NCBI GenBank assembly: GCA_946061345.1
Contig: CAMGRA010000003.1
Coordinates: 1 to 25,841 of the forward strand
Direction of reading: 5' to 3'
From: an uncultured Clostridia bacterium
GTDB taxonomy: Bacteria > Bacillota > Clostridia > Oscillospirales > Oscillospiraceae
DNA: 25,841 nucleotides
The notes below the pieces were generated by a model that was not told the DNA's origin, did not search any database, and worked only from the letters and a program-made list of their open reading frames with translations. Positions 1 through 7,219 of this stretch are shown here, one piece after another; position 1 is the stretch's first letter; each line of letters starts with the position of its first letter. Both the position numbers and the translations under genes were made by a program.

Positions 1-37
1 TGATGACGCTGTTGCCATCCAATATCATCAGCTTCAT
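1..37 (-). CDS. polA: DNA polymerase I, N-terminal fragment (start codon and first 12 codons only)
   Basis: An ATG at position 37 reads leftward off the window edge and gives MKLMILDGNSVI. That matches the opening of the 5'-nuclease domain of clostridial DNA polymerase I, where an LDGNS-type motif near the N-terminus is typical. A strong ribosome binding site (GGGAGGAAC) lies just upstream, inside the 14-base gap after the cysS stop. The spacing suggests co-transcription with cysE-cysS. Only 12 residues are visible, so the name rests on this short motif and the context. Another protein of the PIN/5'-nuclease type is the main alternative. Confidence 0.7.
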   Translation of the reverse strand, partial: MKLMILDGNSVI

Positions 38-51
38 AGCGTTCCTCCCAT

Positions 52-1461
52 TTATGCGCGCTTCCATTTTGCGCCCTGGGGCGTGTCGATGATCTCGATG
101 CCCCGGGCTTTCAGTTCATCGCGGATGCGGTCAGCCTCTGTCCAGTTCTTCGCCTTTTTTGCCGCGGCACGGGCCTGGAGCATCGCCTCGATCTCAGGAT
201 CGTGTTCCTCCTCCGGCTGTGCGTCACGTACCTTTTGGGCGGCGGAGATCAGGTTCAGGCCGAGCACCCGGTCAAAATCAGCGCAGGCGGCCAGCTTGGT
301 GGCATCGTTGGTCTTGGCCTTCAGAACGTCGTAAAGGGCCGTCACCGCAAGGGACGTGTTGAGGTCGCCATTCAGGGCGGACACAAAGCGCTCCTTCAGT
401 CCTGTCAGAGCCTGGGTATCCACTTCGCCGCCGTTGGGGTCAAGGGCGGCGATTTTGGCGATGAGCTTTTCATAGGTCGCCGCCGCGTTGTCCAGATTTT
501 CCCAGGAAAAGACCAGATTGCGGCGGTAGTGGCTCTGCAGGCAGAACAGGCGGTAGGCCAGCGGGTCATAGCCCTTCTGCTCCAGCAGGGAGACGGTCAG
601 AAACTCACCCTTGGACTTGGACATTTTGCCGCCCTCGGTGTTCAGGTGGTGGACATGGAACCAGTAATTGCACCATTTATGGCCCAGATACGCCTCGGAC
701 TGGGCGATCTCGTTGGTGTGGTGAGGGAAGGCGTTGTCGATGCCGCCGCAGTGGATGTCCATGTCCTCGCCCAGATGCTTCATGCTGATGCAGGAGCACT
801 CGATATGCCAGCCGGGATAGCCGGTGCCCCATGGAGAATCCCACTTGAGGGCCTGATCCTCAAACTTGGACTTGGTGAACCAGAGGACAAAGTCGTTCTT
901 GTTGCGCTTGTTGGTGTCCTCCTCCACGCCCTCGCGGACGCCCACCTCCAGATCTTCCTCGTTGTGGTCGTTGAATACATAGTATTTCTCCAGCTTGGAG
1001 GTGTCGAAATAGACATTGCCCCCGGCCAGATACGCAAAGCCCTTGTCCAGCAGGGTCTGAACCATATGGATATACTCACTGATGCAGTTGGTCGCCGGTT
1101 CGACCACCTCGGGCCGCTTGATGTTCAGCTTCTCGCAGTCGGCAAAAAAGGCATCGGTATAATATTTTGCGATCTCCATGACGCTCTTATGCTCCCGCTT
1201 TGCGCCCTTGAGCATCTTGTCCTCGCCGGTGTCGGCGTCGGAAGCCAGGTGGCCCACGTCGGTGATATTCATGACGCGCTTGACGTTATAGCCCAGGTAG
1301 CGCAGGCTCTTTTCCAGCACGTCCTCCATGATATAGCTGCGCAGGTTGCCGATATGGGCGTAGTGGTAGACCGTCGGGCCGCAGGTATACATTTTTACCA
1401 CGTCGGGATGGTTGGGGACGAACAGCTCTTTCTTATGAGTCAGCGAATTGTAAAGATACAT
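52..1461 (-). CDS. cysS: Cysteine--tRNA ligase
   Basis: Class I cysteinyl-tRNA synthetase, 469 residues, the usual family length. It charges tRNA-Cys with cysteine in the cytoplasm. The HIGH-type signature is HIGN at about residues 36-39 and the KMSKS loop is at about 279-283. The zinc ligands that select cysteine appear as C27, C222, H247 and E251 in the expected contexts (MYTCGPT, WHIECS, PHHTNEIAQSE). The frame is open much further upstream, but the start chosen is MYLYNSL. It has a GGAGG site inside the end of cysE and lies one base after the cysE stop, as in other cysE-cysS pairs. Expression should be set by the Cys T-box upstream of cysE. Confidence 0.97.
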   Translation of the reverse strand: MYLYNSLTHKKELFVPNHPDVVKMYTCGPTVYHYAHIGNLRSYIMEDVLEKSLRYLGYNVKRVMNITDVGHLASDADTGEDKMLKGAKREHKSVMEIAKYYTDAFFADCEKLNIKRPEVVEPATNCISEYIHMVQTLLDKGFAYLAGGNVYFDTSKLEKYYVFNDHNEEDLEVGVREGVEEDTNKRNKNDFVLWFTKSKFEDQALKWDSPWGTGYPGWHIECSCISMKHLGEDMDIHCGGIDNAFPHHTNEIAQSEAYLGHKWCNYWFHVHHLNTEGGKMSKSKGEFLTVSLLEQKGYDPLAYRLFCLQSHYRRNLVFSWENLDNAAATYEKLIAKIAALDPNGGEVDTQALTGLKERFVSALNGDLNTSLAVTALYDVLKAKTNDATKLAACADFDRVLGLNLISAAQKVRDAQPEEEHDPEIEAMLQARAAAKKAKNWTEADRIRDELKARGIEIIDTPQGAKWKRA

Positions 1462-1462
1462 T

Positions 1463-2074
1463 TTATTTCTCCTCCATCTGTTTTTCCAGCTTTTCCAAGC
1501 GCTCATGCAGGTAGTCCAGCTCTGCGCGGACGGGGTCCGGCGTGTGGATGTGGTCGAGCTTTTCGCCGTTGAGGCGCACCACGCGTCCGGGTACGCCGAC
1601 CACGGTGGAATTGGCGGGCACTTCCTCCAGCACCACGGAATTGGCGGCAATGCGCGCGTTGTCTCCCACCTTGAATGGACCGAGGACCTTCGCGCCGCAG
1701 CCAACCATGACGTTATTGCCGAGGGTGGGATGGCGCTTTTCCCGCGCGGCGCCCGTGCCGCCGAGGGTCACGCCCTGATAGAGCAGACAGTCGTCCCCCA
1801 CCTCCGCCGTGGCGCCGATGACCGTGCCCGTGCCGTGGTCGATGACGAGCCGCCGGCCGATCTTCGCGGCGGGATGGATCTCAATTCCCGTCCTGCGGCG
1901 CGCGATCTGGGATATCCAGCGCCCGATGAATTTCATGCCGTGGGTAAAAAACCAGTGGGCGACCCGATAATACATCACGGCGTGGAGGCCGTTATACAGC
2001 CAGAACACCTCAAATTTGCTGCGGGCTGCCGGGTCGTTTCGCTGGTACGCCTCTATGGTTTCTTTTAACCGCAT
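1463..2074 (-). CDS. cysE: Serine O-acetyltransferase
   Basis: Transfers acetyl from acetyl-CoA to L-serine to make O-acetylserine, the first step of cysteine synthesis. The 203-residue protein has a short helical N-terminus (about 1-60) and then a left-handed beta-helix of hexapeptide repeats (about 63-160). It contains the signature DHGTG at 79-83 (His80 is the likely catalytic base) and the REKRHPTLGN segment at about 111-120 that binds CoA. Like other Firmicutes forms it is shorter than the E. coli enzyme. The start MRLKET was chosen because GGAGG lies about 7 bases upstream; an ATG six codons earlier overlaps that site. The C-terminus looks like a short coiled coil. It is followed at once by cysS. 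Confidence 0.95.
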   Translation of the reverse strand: MRLKETIEAYQRNDPAARSKFEVFWLYNGLHAVMYYRVAHWFFTHGMKFIGRWISQIARRRTGIEIHPAAKIGRRLVIDHGTGTVIGATAEVGDDCLLYQGVTLGGTGAAREKRHPTLGNNVMVGCGAKVLGPFKVGDNARIAANSVVLEEVPANSTVVGVPGRVVRLNGEKLDHIHTPDPVRAELDYLHERLEKLEKQMEEK

Positions 2075-2231
2075 CTTCTCGCCTCCAAACATGAATCATA
2101 ACCACCGGCCGTGCCAATGGTATGCACCAGCCCCTTGGGCCATGCCCTCGGTTGAGCCTATAGGCACATCGGCTTTTCATTCGCTTGCATGAAGAGCCCT
2201 TCCACCGCAGATGCGGTTATGCACACATCCC

Positions 2232-2360
2232 AGGCCCCCTCTGACGAGGGGGCTGGATTTTTGCGCAGCAAAAAGACTGGGGGAGAGATTTTCTCTTCTT
2301 GTTTCTCTCCCTCCGTCTTCGCCTTGCGGCGAATCCACCTCCCTCATCAGAGGGAGGCTT
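2232..2360. repeat. Palindromic intergenic element with two 57-bp inverted arms
   Basis: The arms at 2232-2288 and 2304-2360 are imperfect inverted copies around a 15-base centre rich in T and C. Each arm contains two smaller hairpins, CCCTCTGA(C/T)GAGGG and a second one. The second hairpin is TTTTTGCGCAGCAAAAA in the left arm and TTCGCCGCAAGGCGAA in the right. The second hairpins differ in sequence but both pair internally. The element lies between the T-box terminator and the cysE start. It looks like a non-coding dispersed repeat or MITE-like unit, but copy number cannot be judged from one window. A 70-codon frame through it is not a credible gene. Confidence 0.7.
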
Positions 2361-2431
2361 TCCGCTGCGGCGGGACTCGGCTTAGCCAATGCTTTTTGGA
2401 ACCACCAGCCGGGTGAAGTGGTTTTCTTAAC

Positions 2432-2641
2432 CTAAAAGCCCGCCTCGGAATTGCTTCCAGAGGCGGGCATTGCTCGCGGTTCCACTCTGATTTCTCACTT
2501 CTGCCTTAACGCGGCAAACGGGGTCTCCCCTCGCTCACGAACGCACTTCCCCTGCACGGCACCGTGTCCGCTTTCAGCCGACGGCGGTCACTCTCTGCTG
2601 CGCTTCTGCAGGCTACTCTTTTCGGTCAACGCGATATTTGT
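2432..2641 (-). ncRNA. T-box leader (riboswitch), probably tRNA-Cys responsive
   Basis: The minus-strand leader holds the hallmark T-box sequence AGAGTGGAACCGCGAG at about 2488-2473, which pairs with the tRNA acceptor end, followed directly by a terminator stem. Upstream are an AGAGAG motif and GCTGAAAGC typical of Stem I. Within the 3' side of Stem I, GGGGAAGTGCGTTC offers TGC at 2545-2543 as the specifier codon, which would select tRNA-Cys. The downstream genes cysE and cysS make and charge cysteine, which supports that reading. The exact 5' end and the specifier are inferred; the T-box motif and terminator are seen directly. Confidence 0.9.
2439..2469 (-). terminator. T-box-controlled intrinsic terminator of cysE-cysS
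   Basis: On the minus strand GCCCGCCTC-TGGAA pairs with TTCCGAGGCGGGC across a GCAA loop, with one unpaired base, and is followed by TTTTAGG. Its 5' arm starts directly after the T-box sequence, as expected for the alternative to the antiterminator. Uncharged tRNA-Cys should prevent its formation. Confidence 0.85.
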
Positions 2642-2648
2642 TTTCATT

Positions 2649-2677
2649 ATATTATCATTTCGCGGTTTTTGTGTCAA
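2649..2677 (-). promoter_or_regulatory. Sigma-A-type promoter for the T-box-cysE-cysS transcript
   Basis: On the minus strand a perfect -35 TTGACA (2677-2672) is followed after 17 bases by TAATAT (2654-2649). An overlapping TATAAT at 2651-2646 would give a 20-base spacer. It lies between the pgsA stop and the T-box leader, so cysE-cysS has its own transcription start. Confidence 0.85.
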
Positions 2678-2713
2678 GTTTTTTCCTGATTCTTCCCGGC
2701 ACAACGTTTTCTG

Positions 2714-3280
2714 TCAGTTTTTCAGTATGTCGATATTCTTGATGAAATACTCCACGCCGGAGTAGAGGGTGACGGCGGAAATGGCGATGACGACGACCCA
2801 GTTGAACACCGTCAGGAAGCACGTGCCCAGCAGGTCCTCGAACACACTTGTGTTCAAAAACAGCATCAGGCAGATGCCGGACATGGTGATGGCGGTCTTC
2901 ATCTTTCCCGACCAGGCTGCCGCAATGACGCGGCCCTTGCCGGAGGCGACCATCCGCAGGCCGCTGACGGCAAATTCCCGGGTCAGGACGATCATCAGCG
3001 CCCAGGCGGGAAAGATCCCCCATTCACAGAACACGGCCATTGCTGCAATGACCAGGATCTTGTCAGCCAGAGGGTCCAGAAATTTGCCGAAATCCGTCAC
3101 CTGATGGTATTTCCTGGCAATTTTGCCGTCGACCAGATCCGTCAGACTGGCGATAGCGAAGATAGCCAGGGCCACATACTGCATCACCGTACCCAACGGC
3201 CCGACCAAATACATGCAGAGCAGGAAAAACGGGATCAGGATCACCCGCACCAATGTGATTTTCGTAGCTGTCGTCATCAT
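2714..3280 (-). CDS. pgsA: CDP-diacylglycerol--glycerol-3-phosphate 3-phosphatidyltransferase
   Basis: Integral membrane enzyme that makes phosphatidylglycerophosphate from CDP-diacylglycerol and glycerol-3-phosphate, the committed step to phosphatidylglycerol. The CDP-alcohol phosphotransferase signature is complete: DxxDGxxAR at 48-56 and GxxxDxxxD at 65-73. There are about five hydrophobic segments over 188 residues, a normal length. The ATG directly follows the rimO stop (TAAATGATG). A second ATG one codon later (3277) is an equal candidate, with a GAGGAGAGG site just upstream of both. It is the last gene of the recA-rimO block. I see no clear hairpin terminator before the cys promoter. 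Confidence 0.95.
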   Translation of the reverse strand: MMTTATKITLVRVILIPFFLLCMYLVGPLGTVMQYVALAIFAIASLTDLVDGKIARKYHQVTDFGKFLDPLADKILVIAAMAVFCEWGIFPAWALMIVLTREFAVSGLRMVASGKGRVIAAAWSGKMKTAITMSGICLMLFLNTSVFEDLLGTCFLTVFNWVVVIAISAVTLYSGVEYFIKNIDILKN

Positions 3281-4609
3281 TTACCTCTCCTCACAAGCAC
3301 CTATCAGGTCGCCGTCACAGACGCCGGTGATTTTGACGGATACAAAGCTGCCGGTATGCACCGTTGTCTCGCTGTCGAAACAAACTCTGCCGTCGATGTC
3401 GGGGGAATCGGCATAGGTCCTGCCGAAATACCGCTCCGTTTCCGGGTCATAGCCCTCGCAGAGGACCTCCATGACCTTTCCGATCCGGGCCTCGTTATAC
3501 TCATCCATGATACGGGACTGCAGCTCACTGACGATCTCTGCCCGGTGTGCGGCTGTCTCCTCGTCGGGATGCTCCATTTTTGCCGCAGCCGTTCCCTCCT
3601 CCGGGGAGAAGGCAAAGGCACCTACGCGCTCCAGCTTATGTGTCCGCAGCCAGTCGCACAGCTCGTCAAACTCCGCCTCTCCCTCGCCGGGAAGTCCGGT
3701 GATGAGGCTGGTGCGGATAACCACGCCGGGGATCCTCTCCCGCAGCCGGGCAAAAAGCTCGTCCAGCTCCGCACGGGTGCCACGCCGGTTCATCCGCTTC
3801 AAGATGCTGTCGTTGACGTGCTGAATGGGGATGTCCATATATTTGACGATCTTCGGCTCCGACGCAATCACGTCGATGAGTTCGTCGGTCATCTCGTCCG
3901 GGTAGAGGTAGTGAACGCGTATCCAGTGGAGCTTTTCGATCCTGCACAGCTCCCGCAGCAGCTCCGGCAGCTTTCGTTCGCCGTAGAGGTCGATGCCGTA
4001 GCGGCTGGTATCCTGGGCAACGACGATGAGTTCCTTGACACCGTCTTCAGCCAGCATCCGCGCCTCATAGAGGCAGTCCTCCAGGCTGCGGCTGCGGTAT
4101 CTGCCCCGCAGGGACGGAATGACGCAGTAGGAGCAGCGGTTGTCGCAGCCCTCCGCGATCTTCAGATAGGCGTAATAGGCCGGGGTGGTCAGCACACGGC
4201 CGGTCTCGGTCAGGGCAGCGTTGATGTCGCCGAACCGGCAGACGGTCTGGTCTGCAAGCAGGGCCTCCACCGCAGAAACAATATCGTCATAGCAGCCCGT
4301 TCCCAGAACGCCGTCCACCTCGGGCATCTCCTGCAGAATTTCCTCCTGATAGCGCTGAGAAAGGCAGCCGGTGACCAGGATCTTACCGATGATCCTCTCC
4401 TGCTTCAACGCGCCCATGGCCAGGATATTGTCAATGGCCTCGCTCTTGGCAGAGTCGATAAAGCCGCAGGTGTTGATGATGACCACATCCGCGCCCTCGA
4501 CGCCGCTCAGCAGCTCATAACCGGCCTGCTGCAGCAGATACATCATCTGCTCCGCGTTGACCTGGTTTTTTGCACAGCCCAGGGAGATCATCCCGATACG
4601 CTTGTCCAT
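3281..4609 (-). CDS. rimO: Ribosomal protein uS12 methylthiotransferase RimO
   Basis: Radical-SAM enzyme that adds a methylthio group to a conserved aspartate of ribosomal protein S12. The 442-residue protein has the N-terminal MTTase domain with cluster cysteines C12, C48 and C82. The radical SAM core has CxxxCxxC at 155-162 (CDNRCSYC), and a C-terminal TRAM-like domain follows. The opening MDKRIGMISLGCAKNQVNAE is RimO-like rather than MiaB-like. The site AAGGAAGGG lies about 8 bases before the ATG. It follows recX after about 20 bases and abuts pgsA with no gap. Confidence 0.95.
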   Translation of the reverse strand: MDKRIGMISLGCAKNQVNAEQMMYLLQQAGYELLSGVEGADVVIINTCGFIDSAKSEAIDNILAMGALKQERIIGKILVTGCLSQRYQEEILQEMPEVDGVLGTGCYDDIVSAVEALLADQTVCRFGDINAALTETGRVLTTPAYYAYLKIAEGCDNRCSYCVIPSLRGRYRSRSLEDCLYEARMLAEDGVKELIVVAQDTSRYGIDLYGERKLPELLRELCRIEKLHWIRVHYLYPDEMTDELIDVIASEPKIVKYMDIPIQHVNDSILKRMNRRGTRAELDELFARLRERIPGVVIRTSLITGLPGEGEAEFDELCDWLRTHKLERVGAFAFSPEEGTAAAKMEHPDEETAAHRAEIVSELQSRIMDEYNEARIGKVMEVLCEGYDPETERYFGRTYADSPDIDGRVCFDSETTVHTGSFVSVKITGVCDGDLIGACEER

Positions 4610-4630
4610 ATGTGAAACCCTTCCTTATCA

Positions 4631-5257
4631 TCAATCGTCGAAAAATTCCTCGTCCGGCGCATACCGCTCCAGCGCGCGCCGGATGTCGCTCCAGTGATGG
4701 CCGCGCCGCAGCAGTGCGTCCGTGGCGCGTTTGCACTCGGCCCTGTCCGGTGTTTTGCCCCGGAAGCGCCGCTGCAAAAAGGCGTCGATGGCATCGTCCT
4801 GCACGGGCATCTGCTCCATAGCCTTGTCCCAGAGTTCCCTGGGGATCCGCTTCTCATAGAGCATCTGCCGGATCCGCGCGGCGCCGTAACCCTTAGCGGC
4901 ACCGCTGCGGACGATGGACTCCGCCGTCTGGCGGTCATCCAGCAGCTTCAGCTCCGTGAGCCACTGTACCGCTTCTTTGGCGTCTTCCTCCCGTTCGCCC
5001 TTCTGCACCAGGCGCATCTCCAGCTCCCTTTGGGAGACGGCGCTGGCCGATACGATCCGCACGGCACGTTCCCGGGCGGAGGCCTTGTCGCAGGTGTCTT
5101 TGATAGAAGCCATGGCGCTCTCCGGCACCTCCATGCCCTCGTAAAGGCCCAGCTCCGCCAGTGCGGAGGCGGGCATGAGCAGACTGACGCCGTTGTCAAA
5201 GCTCACCCGTTTTTTCCCCTGAGGGGAGCGGGTGGCCTCTATCGACTCAACCCTCAT
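4631..5257 (-). CDS. recX: Recombination regulatory protein RecX
   Basis: RecX binds RecA filaments and modulates recombination and the SOS response. The 208-residue protein has the expected series of three-helix repeats: SQRELEMRL, LLDDRQTAESIVRS...GYGAARIRQML, then RATDALLRRGHHWSDIRRALE. Family members of 150-270 residues are usual. The ATG at 5257 was chosen over a TTG at 5260 because GAGG lies 6-7 bases before the ATG. The gene overlaps the end of recA by 11 bases, so translation is probably coupled. The position next to recA strongly supports the name. Confidence 0.92.
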   Translation of the reverse strand: MRVESIEATRSPQGKKRVSFDNGVSLLMPASALAELGLYEGMEVPESAMASIKDTCDKASARERAVRIVSASAVSQRELEMRLVQKGEREEDAKEAVQWLTELKLLDDRQTAESIVRSGAAKGYGAARIRQMLYEKRIPRELWDKAMEQMPVQDDAIDAFLQRRFRGKTPDRAECKRATDALLRRGHHWSDIRRALERYAPDEEFFDD

Positions 5258-6347
5258 CAAAGTCCTCAGCGGAGATGTCTACCGCCTTGCCGGCAGGCTT
5301 GGCCGCAGGCTTATGAACGTCGCGCAGCTCCGCCAGATGGGCGCGGACCTTCGCCTCCAGTTCCTCTGCCAGCTCCGGATGATCGGCAATATACTGCTTG
5401 GCATTGTCGCGGCCCTGACCGATGCGCTCGTCGCCGATGGAGAACCAGCTGCCGCTCTTGTTGACCAGCTCCAGCTCCACCGCCATATCCAGCAGCTCGC
5501 CGTATTTGGAAATACCCTCGCCGTACATGATGTCAAAGACCGCCTCGCGGAACGGAGGCGCGACCTTATTCTTGATGACCTTGACACGGGTGCGGTTGCC
5601 GATGATGGCGCCGCCTTCCTTGATGGCCTCGATCTTGCGCACGTCCAGACGGACGGAGGAATAGAATTTCAGCGCGTTGCCGCCGGTGGTAGTCTCCGGG
5701 TTGCCGTACATCACGCCGATCTTCATACGAAGCTGGTTGATAAAAATGACGATGCAGTTGGTCTTGGCGATGGTGCCGGCCAGCTTGCGCAGTGCCTGGG
5801 ACATGAGCCGGGCCTGCAGGCCGACAAAGGCGTCGCCCATTTCACCCTCGATCTCCTGACGGGGCACAAGGGCCGCCACCGAGTCCACGACCACCACGTC
5901 GATGGCGCCGGAACGGACCAGCGCGTCGGTGATCTCCAGCGCCTGCTCACCCGTATCCGGCTGAGAGACCAGCATGGAGTCGATGTCCACGCCGATGGCC
6001 GCCGCGTAGGTGGGGTCCAGAGCGTGCTCAGCGTCGACGAAAGCCACCTCGCCGCCGCGTTTCTGGGCCTCCGCCACCACGTGCAGGGCCAGCGTGGTCT
6101 TGCCGGAGGACTCCGGTCCGTAGATCTCCACGATCCTGCCCCGAGGCAGGCCGCCGATGCCCAGAGCGGCATCCAGTGCCAGAGAACCGGTGGGAATGGC
6201 ATCCACATTCATCTCCGGCTTGTCGCCGAGACGCATGACAGAGCCCTTGCCGAAATTCTTCTCGATGTTATGCAGGGCAGTTTCCAGTGCTTTTTTCTTG
6301 TCCTCAGCAGGTGCGGGAGCCTCATAGTTGGTTTTTTTCTGTGCCAT
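5247..6347 (-). CDS. recA: Recombinase RecA
   Basis: DNA strand-exchange ATPase of homologous recombination that also triggers LexA self-cleavage. The 366-residue protein has Walker A GPESSGKT at about 77-84 and the DSVAALVPRQEIEGEMGD segment (Walker B and loop 1). The FINQLRMKIGVMYGNPETTTGG stretch (loop 2 region) is also intact, and the C-terminal tail is acidic. The ribosome binding site AGAGGAAAG lies inside the end of prmC, two bases separate the genes, and recX overlaps downstream. I did not find an obvious LexA box or dedicated promoter right upstream, because the region is prmC coding sequence. SOS control would have to act further upstream or inside prmC. Confidence 0.99.
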   Translation of the reverse strand: MAQKKTNYEAPAPAEDKKKALETALHNIEKNFGKGSVMRLGDKPEMNVDAIPTGSLALDAALGIGGLPRGRIVEIYGPESSGKTTLALHVVAEAQKRGGEVAFVDAEHALDPTYAAAIGVDIDSMLVSQPDTGEQALEITDALVRSGAIDVVVVDSVAALVPRQEIEGEMGDAFVGLQARLMSQALRKLAGTIAKTNCIVIFINQLRMKIGVMYGNPETTTGGNALKFYSSVRLDVRKIEAIKEGGAIIGNRTRVKVIKNKVAPPFREAVFDIMYGEGISKYGELLDMAVELELVNKSGSWFSIGDERIGQGRDNAKQYIADHPELAEELEAKVRAHLAELRDVHKPAAKPAGKAVDISAEDFDEG

Positions 6348-6349
6348 AG

Positions 6350-7219
6350 TCAGCTTTCCTCTCTTTTCCGGGCAAGCACTGCCCTTGTGATTTCTGCAGA
6401 ATCTTTTCTCAGTTCAGTGATCTCATAGCCGTGCCGCTGCAGCAGCGAACAGACGTCGTTTTCCTGCCCGAAGCCAAATTCAAAGCATATCCAGCCGCCG
6501 GGCTGCAGGGCGGGCGTAAAGTTTTCCAGAATGGCCCGGTAGAAGTCCAGGCCGTCAGCGCCGCCGTCCAGAGCCAGACGGGGCTCGTAGTCGCGTACGG
6601 AGGGGTCCAGGGTCTTCCAGGTCTCCGTGGGAATGTAGGGCGGATTGGAAACGATCAGGTCGAAGGTCCCCAAAAACTCCTGAGCGGGCTTCAGTGCGTC
6701 GATGGGCAGGCACTTGACCCGCGTGGCCAGCTTCTGCTCCATGGTATTGCGCCGGGCTACCCGCAGCGCACCCTGAGATATGTCGCCCAGGGTCACCCGG
6801 GCATCCTTGACCCGCTTTGCAATGGCCAGGCCGATGCAGCCCGAGCCGGTGCAGAGGTCTAAAATTCGGGGATTCTGATTCAAAAACAGGGCCTTTTTGA
6901 TGGCCAGCTCCGTGACAACGGTGGTGTCGTCCCGGGGGATCAGCACGTCGGGCGTCACCGTCAGGGTCATGTCGTAGAAGTCCCACTCACCCAGGATATA
7001 GGGCATGGGCTCCCCCGCCGCATAGCGCCGGACGAAATCCGCCGTCAACTGGCAGACCTCCTCCGAGGCATAGAGCTCCCGGTCGGCGATCATCTGCTCC
7101 GCCGTCTTGCCCGAGGCGGCGCAGACCAACTCCCGGGCGATGTTGGAGGCGAACTGTCCCTCCTTTTCCAGCAGGGCACGGCGGGCATCCAAATAGAGGT
7201 CCGCGTACTTCTTTACCAT
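6350..7219 (-). CDS. prmC: Peptide chain release factor N5-glutamine methyltransferase
   Basis: SAM-dependent methyltransferase that methylates the glutamine of the GGQ motif in release factors RF1 and RF2. The 289-residue protein has an N-terminal helical domain (about 1-75), the SAM-binding loop DLCTGSGCIG at 121-130 and the catalytic NPPY at 192-195. Where many homologues read IPRPxTE it has IPRDDTT at about 94-100, a variant of a conserved segment. The start ATG lies inside the last codons of the upstream DUF1385 gene (7-base overlap, AAATGGTAA), indicating coupled translation. The release factor gene prfA, often adjacent in Clostridia, is not here; recA follows instead. Confidence 0.94.
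   Translation of the reverse strand: MVKKYADLYLDARRALLEKEGQFASNIARELVCAASGKTAEQMIADRELYASEEVCQLTADFVRRYAAGEPMPYILGEWDFYDMTLTVTPDVLIPRDDTTVVTELAIKKALFLNQNPRILDLCTGSGCIGLAIAKRVKDARVTLGDISQGALRVARRNTMEQKLATRVKCLPIDALKPAQEFLGTFDLIVSNPPYIPTETWKTLDPSVRDYEPRLALDGGADGLDFYRAILENFTPALQPGGWICFEFGFGQENDVCSLLQRHGYEITELRKDSAEITRAVLARKREES

Noticed and set aside
202..1572. 456-codon open frame on the plus strand opposite cysS
   Set aside because: Antisense shadow. The minus strand encodes a complete CysS with all catalytic motifs; the plus frame has no recognisable domain and is open because of G+C-rich third positions.
1462..1704. 81-codon N-terminal extension of cysS
   Set aside because: Runs out of frame through cysE and lacks similarity to CysS; the GGAGG site and family length place the start at 1461.
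2177..2435. Frames of about 70-75 codons on both strands in the cysE leader
   Set aside because: They are read through the inverted-repeat element; composition follows the repeat, with no start signals.
2451..2765. 104-codon plus-strand frame across the T-box region
   Set aside because: Antisense to a clear T-box RNA and its promoter; no coding signal.
3104..4615. 503-codon plus-strand frame opposite rimO
   Set aside because: Mirror of RimO codons with no family motifs or ribosome binding site; the minus-strand RimO is unambiguous.
5232..6428. 398-codon plus-strand frame opposite recA
   Set aside because: Shadow of recA codon bias; low-complexity His/Leu/Asp-rich translation typical of antisense frames.
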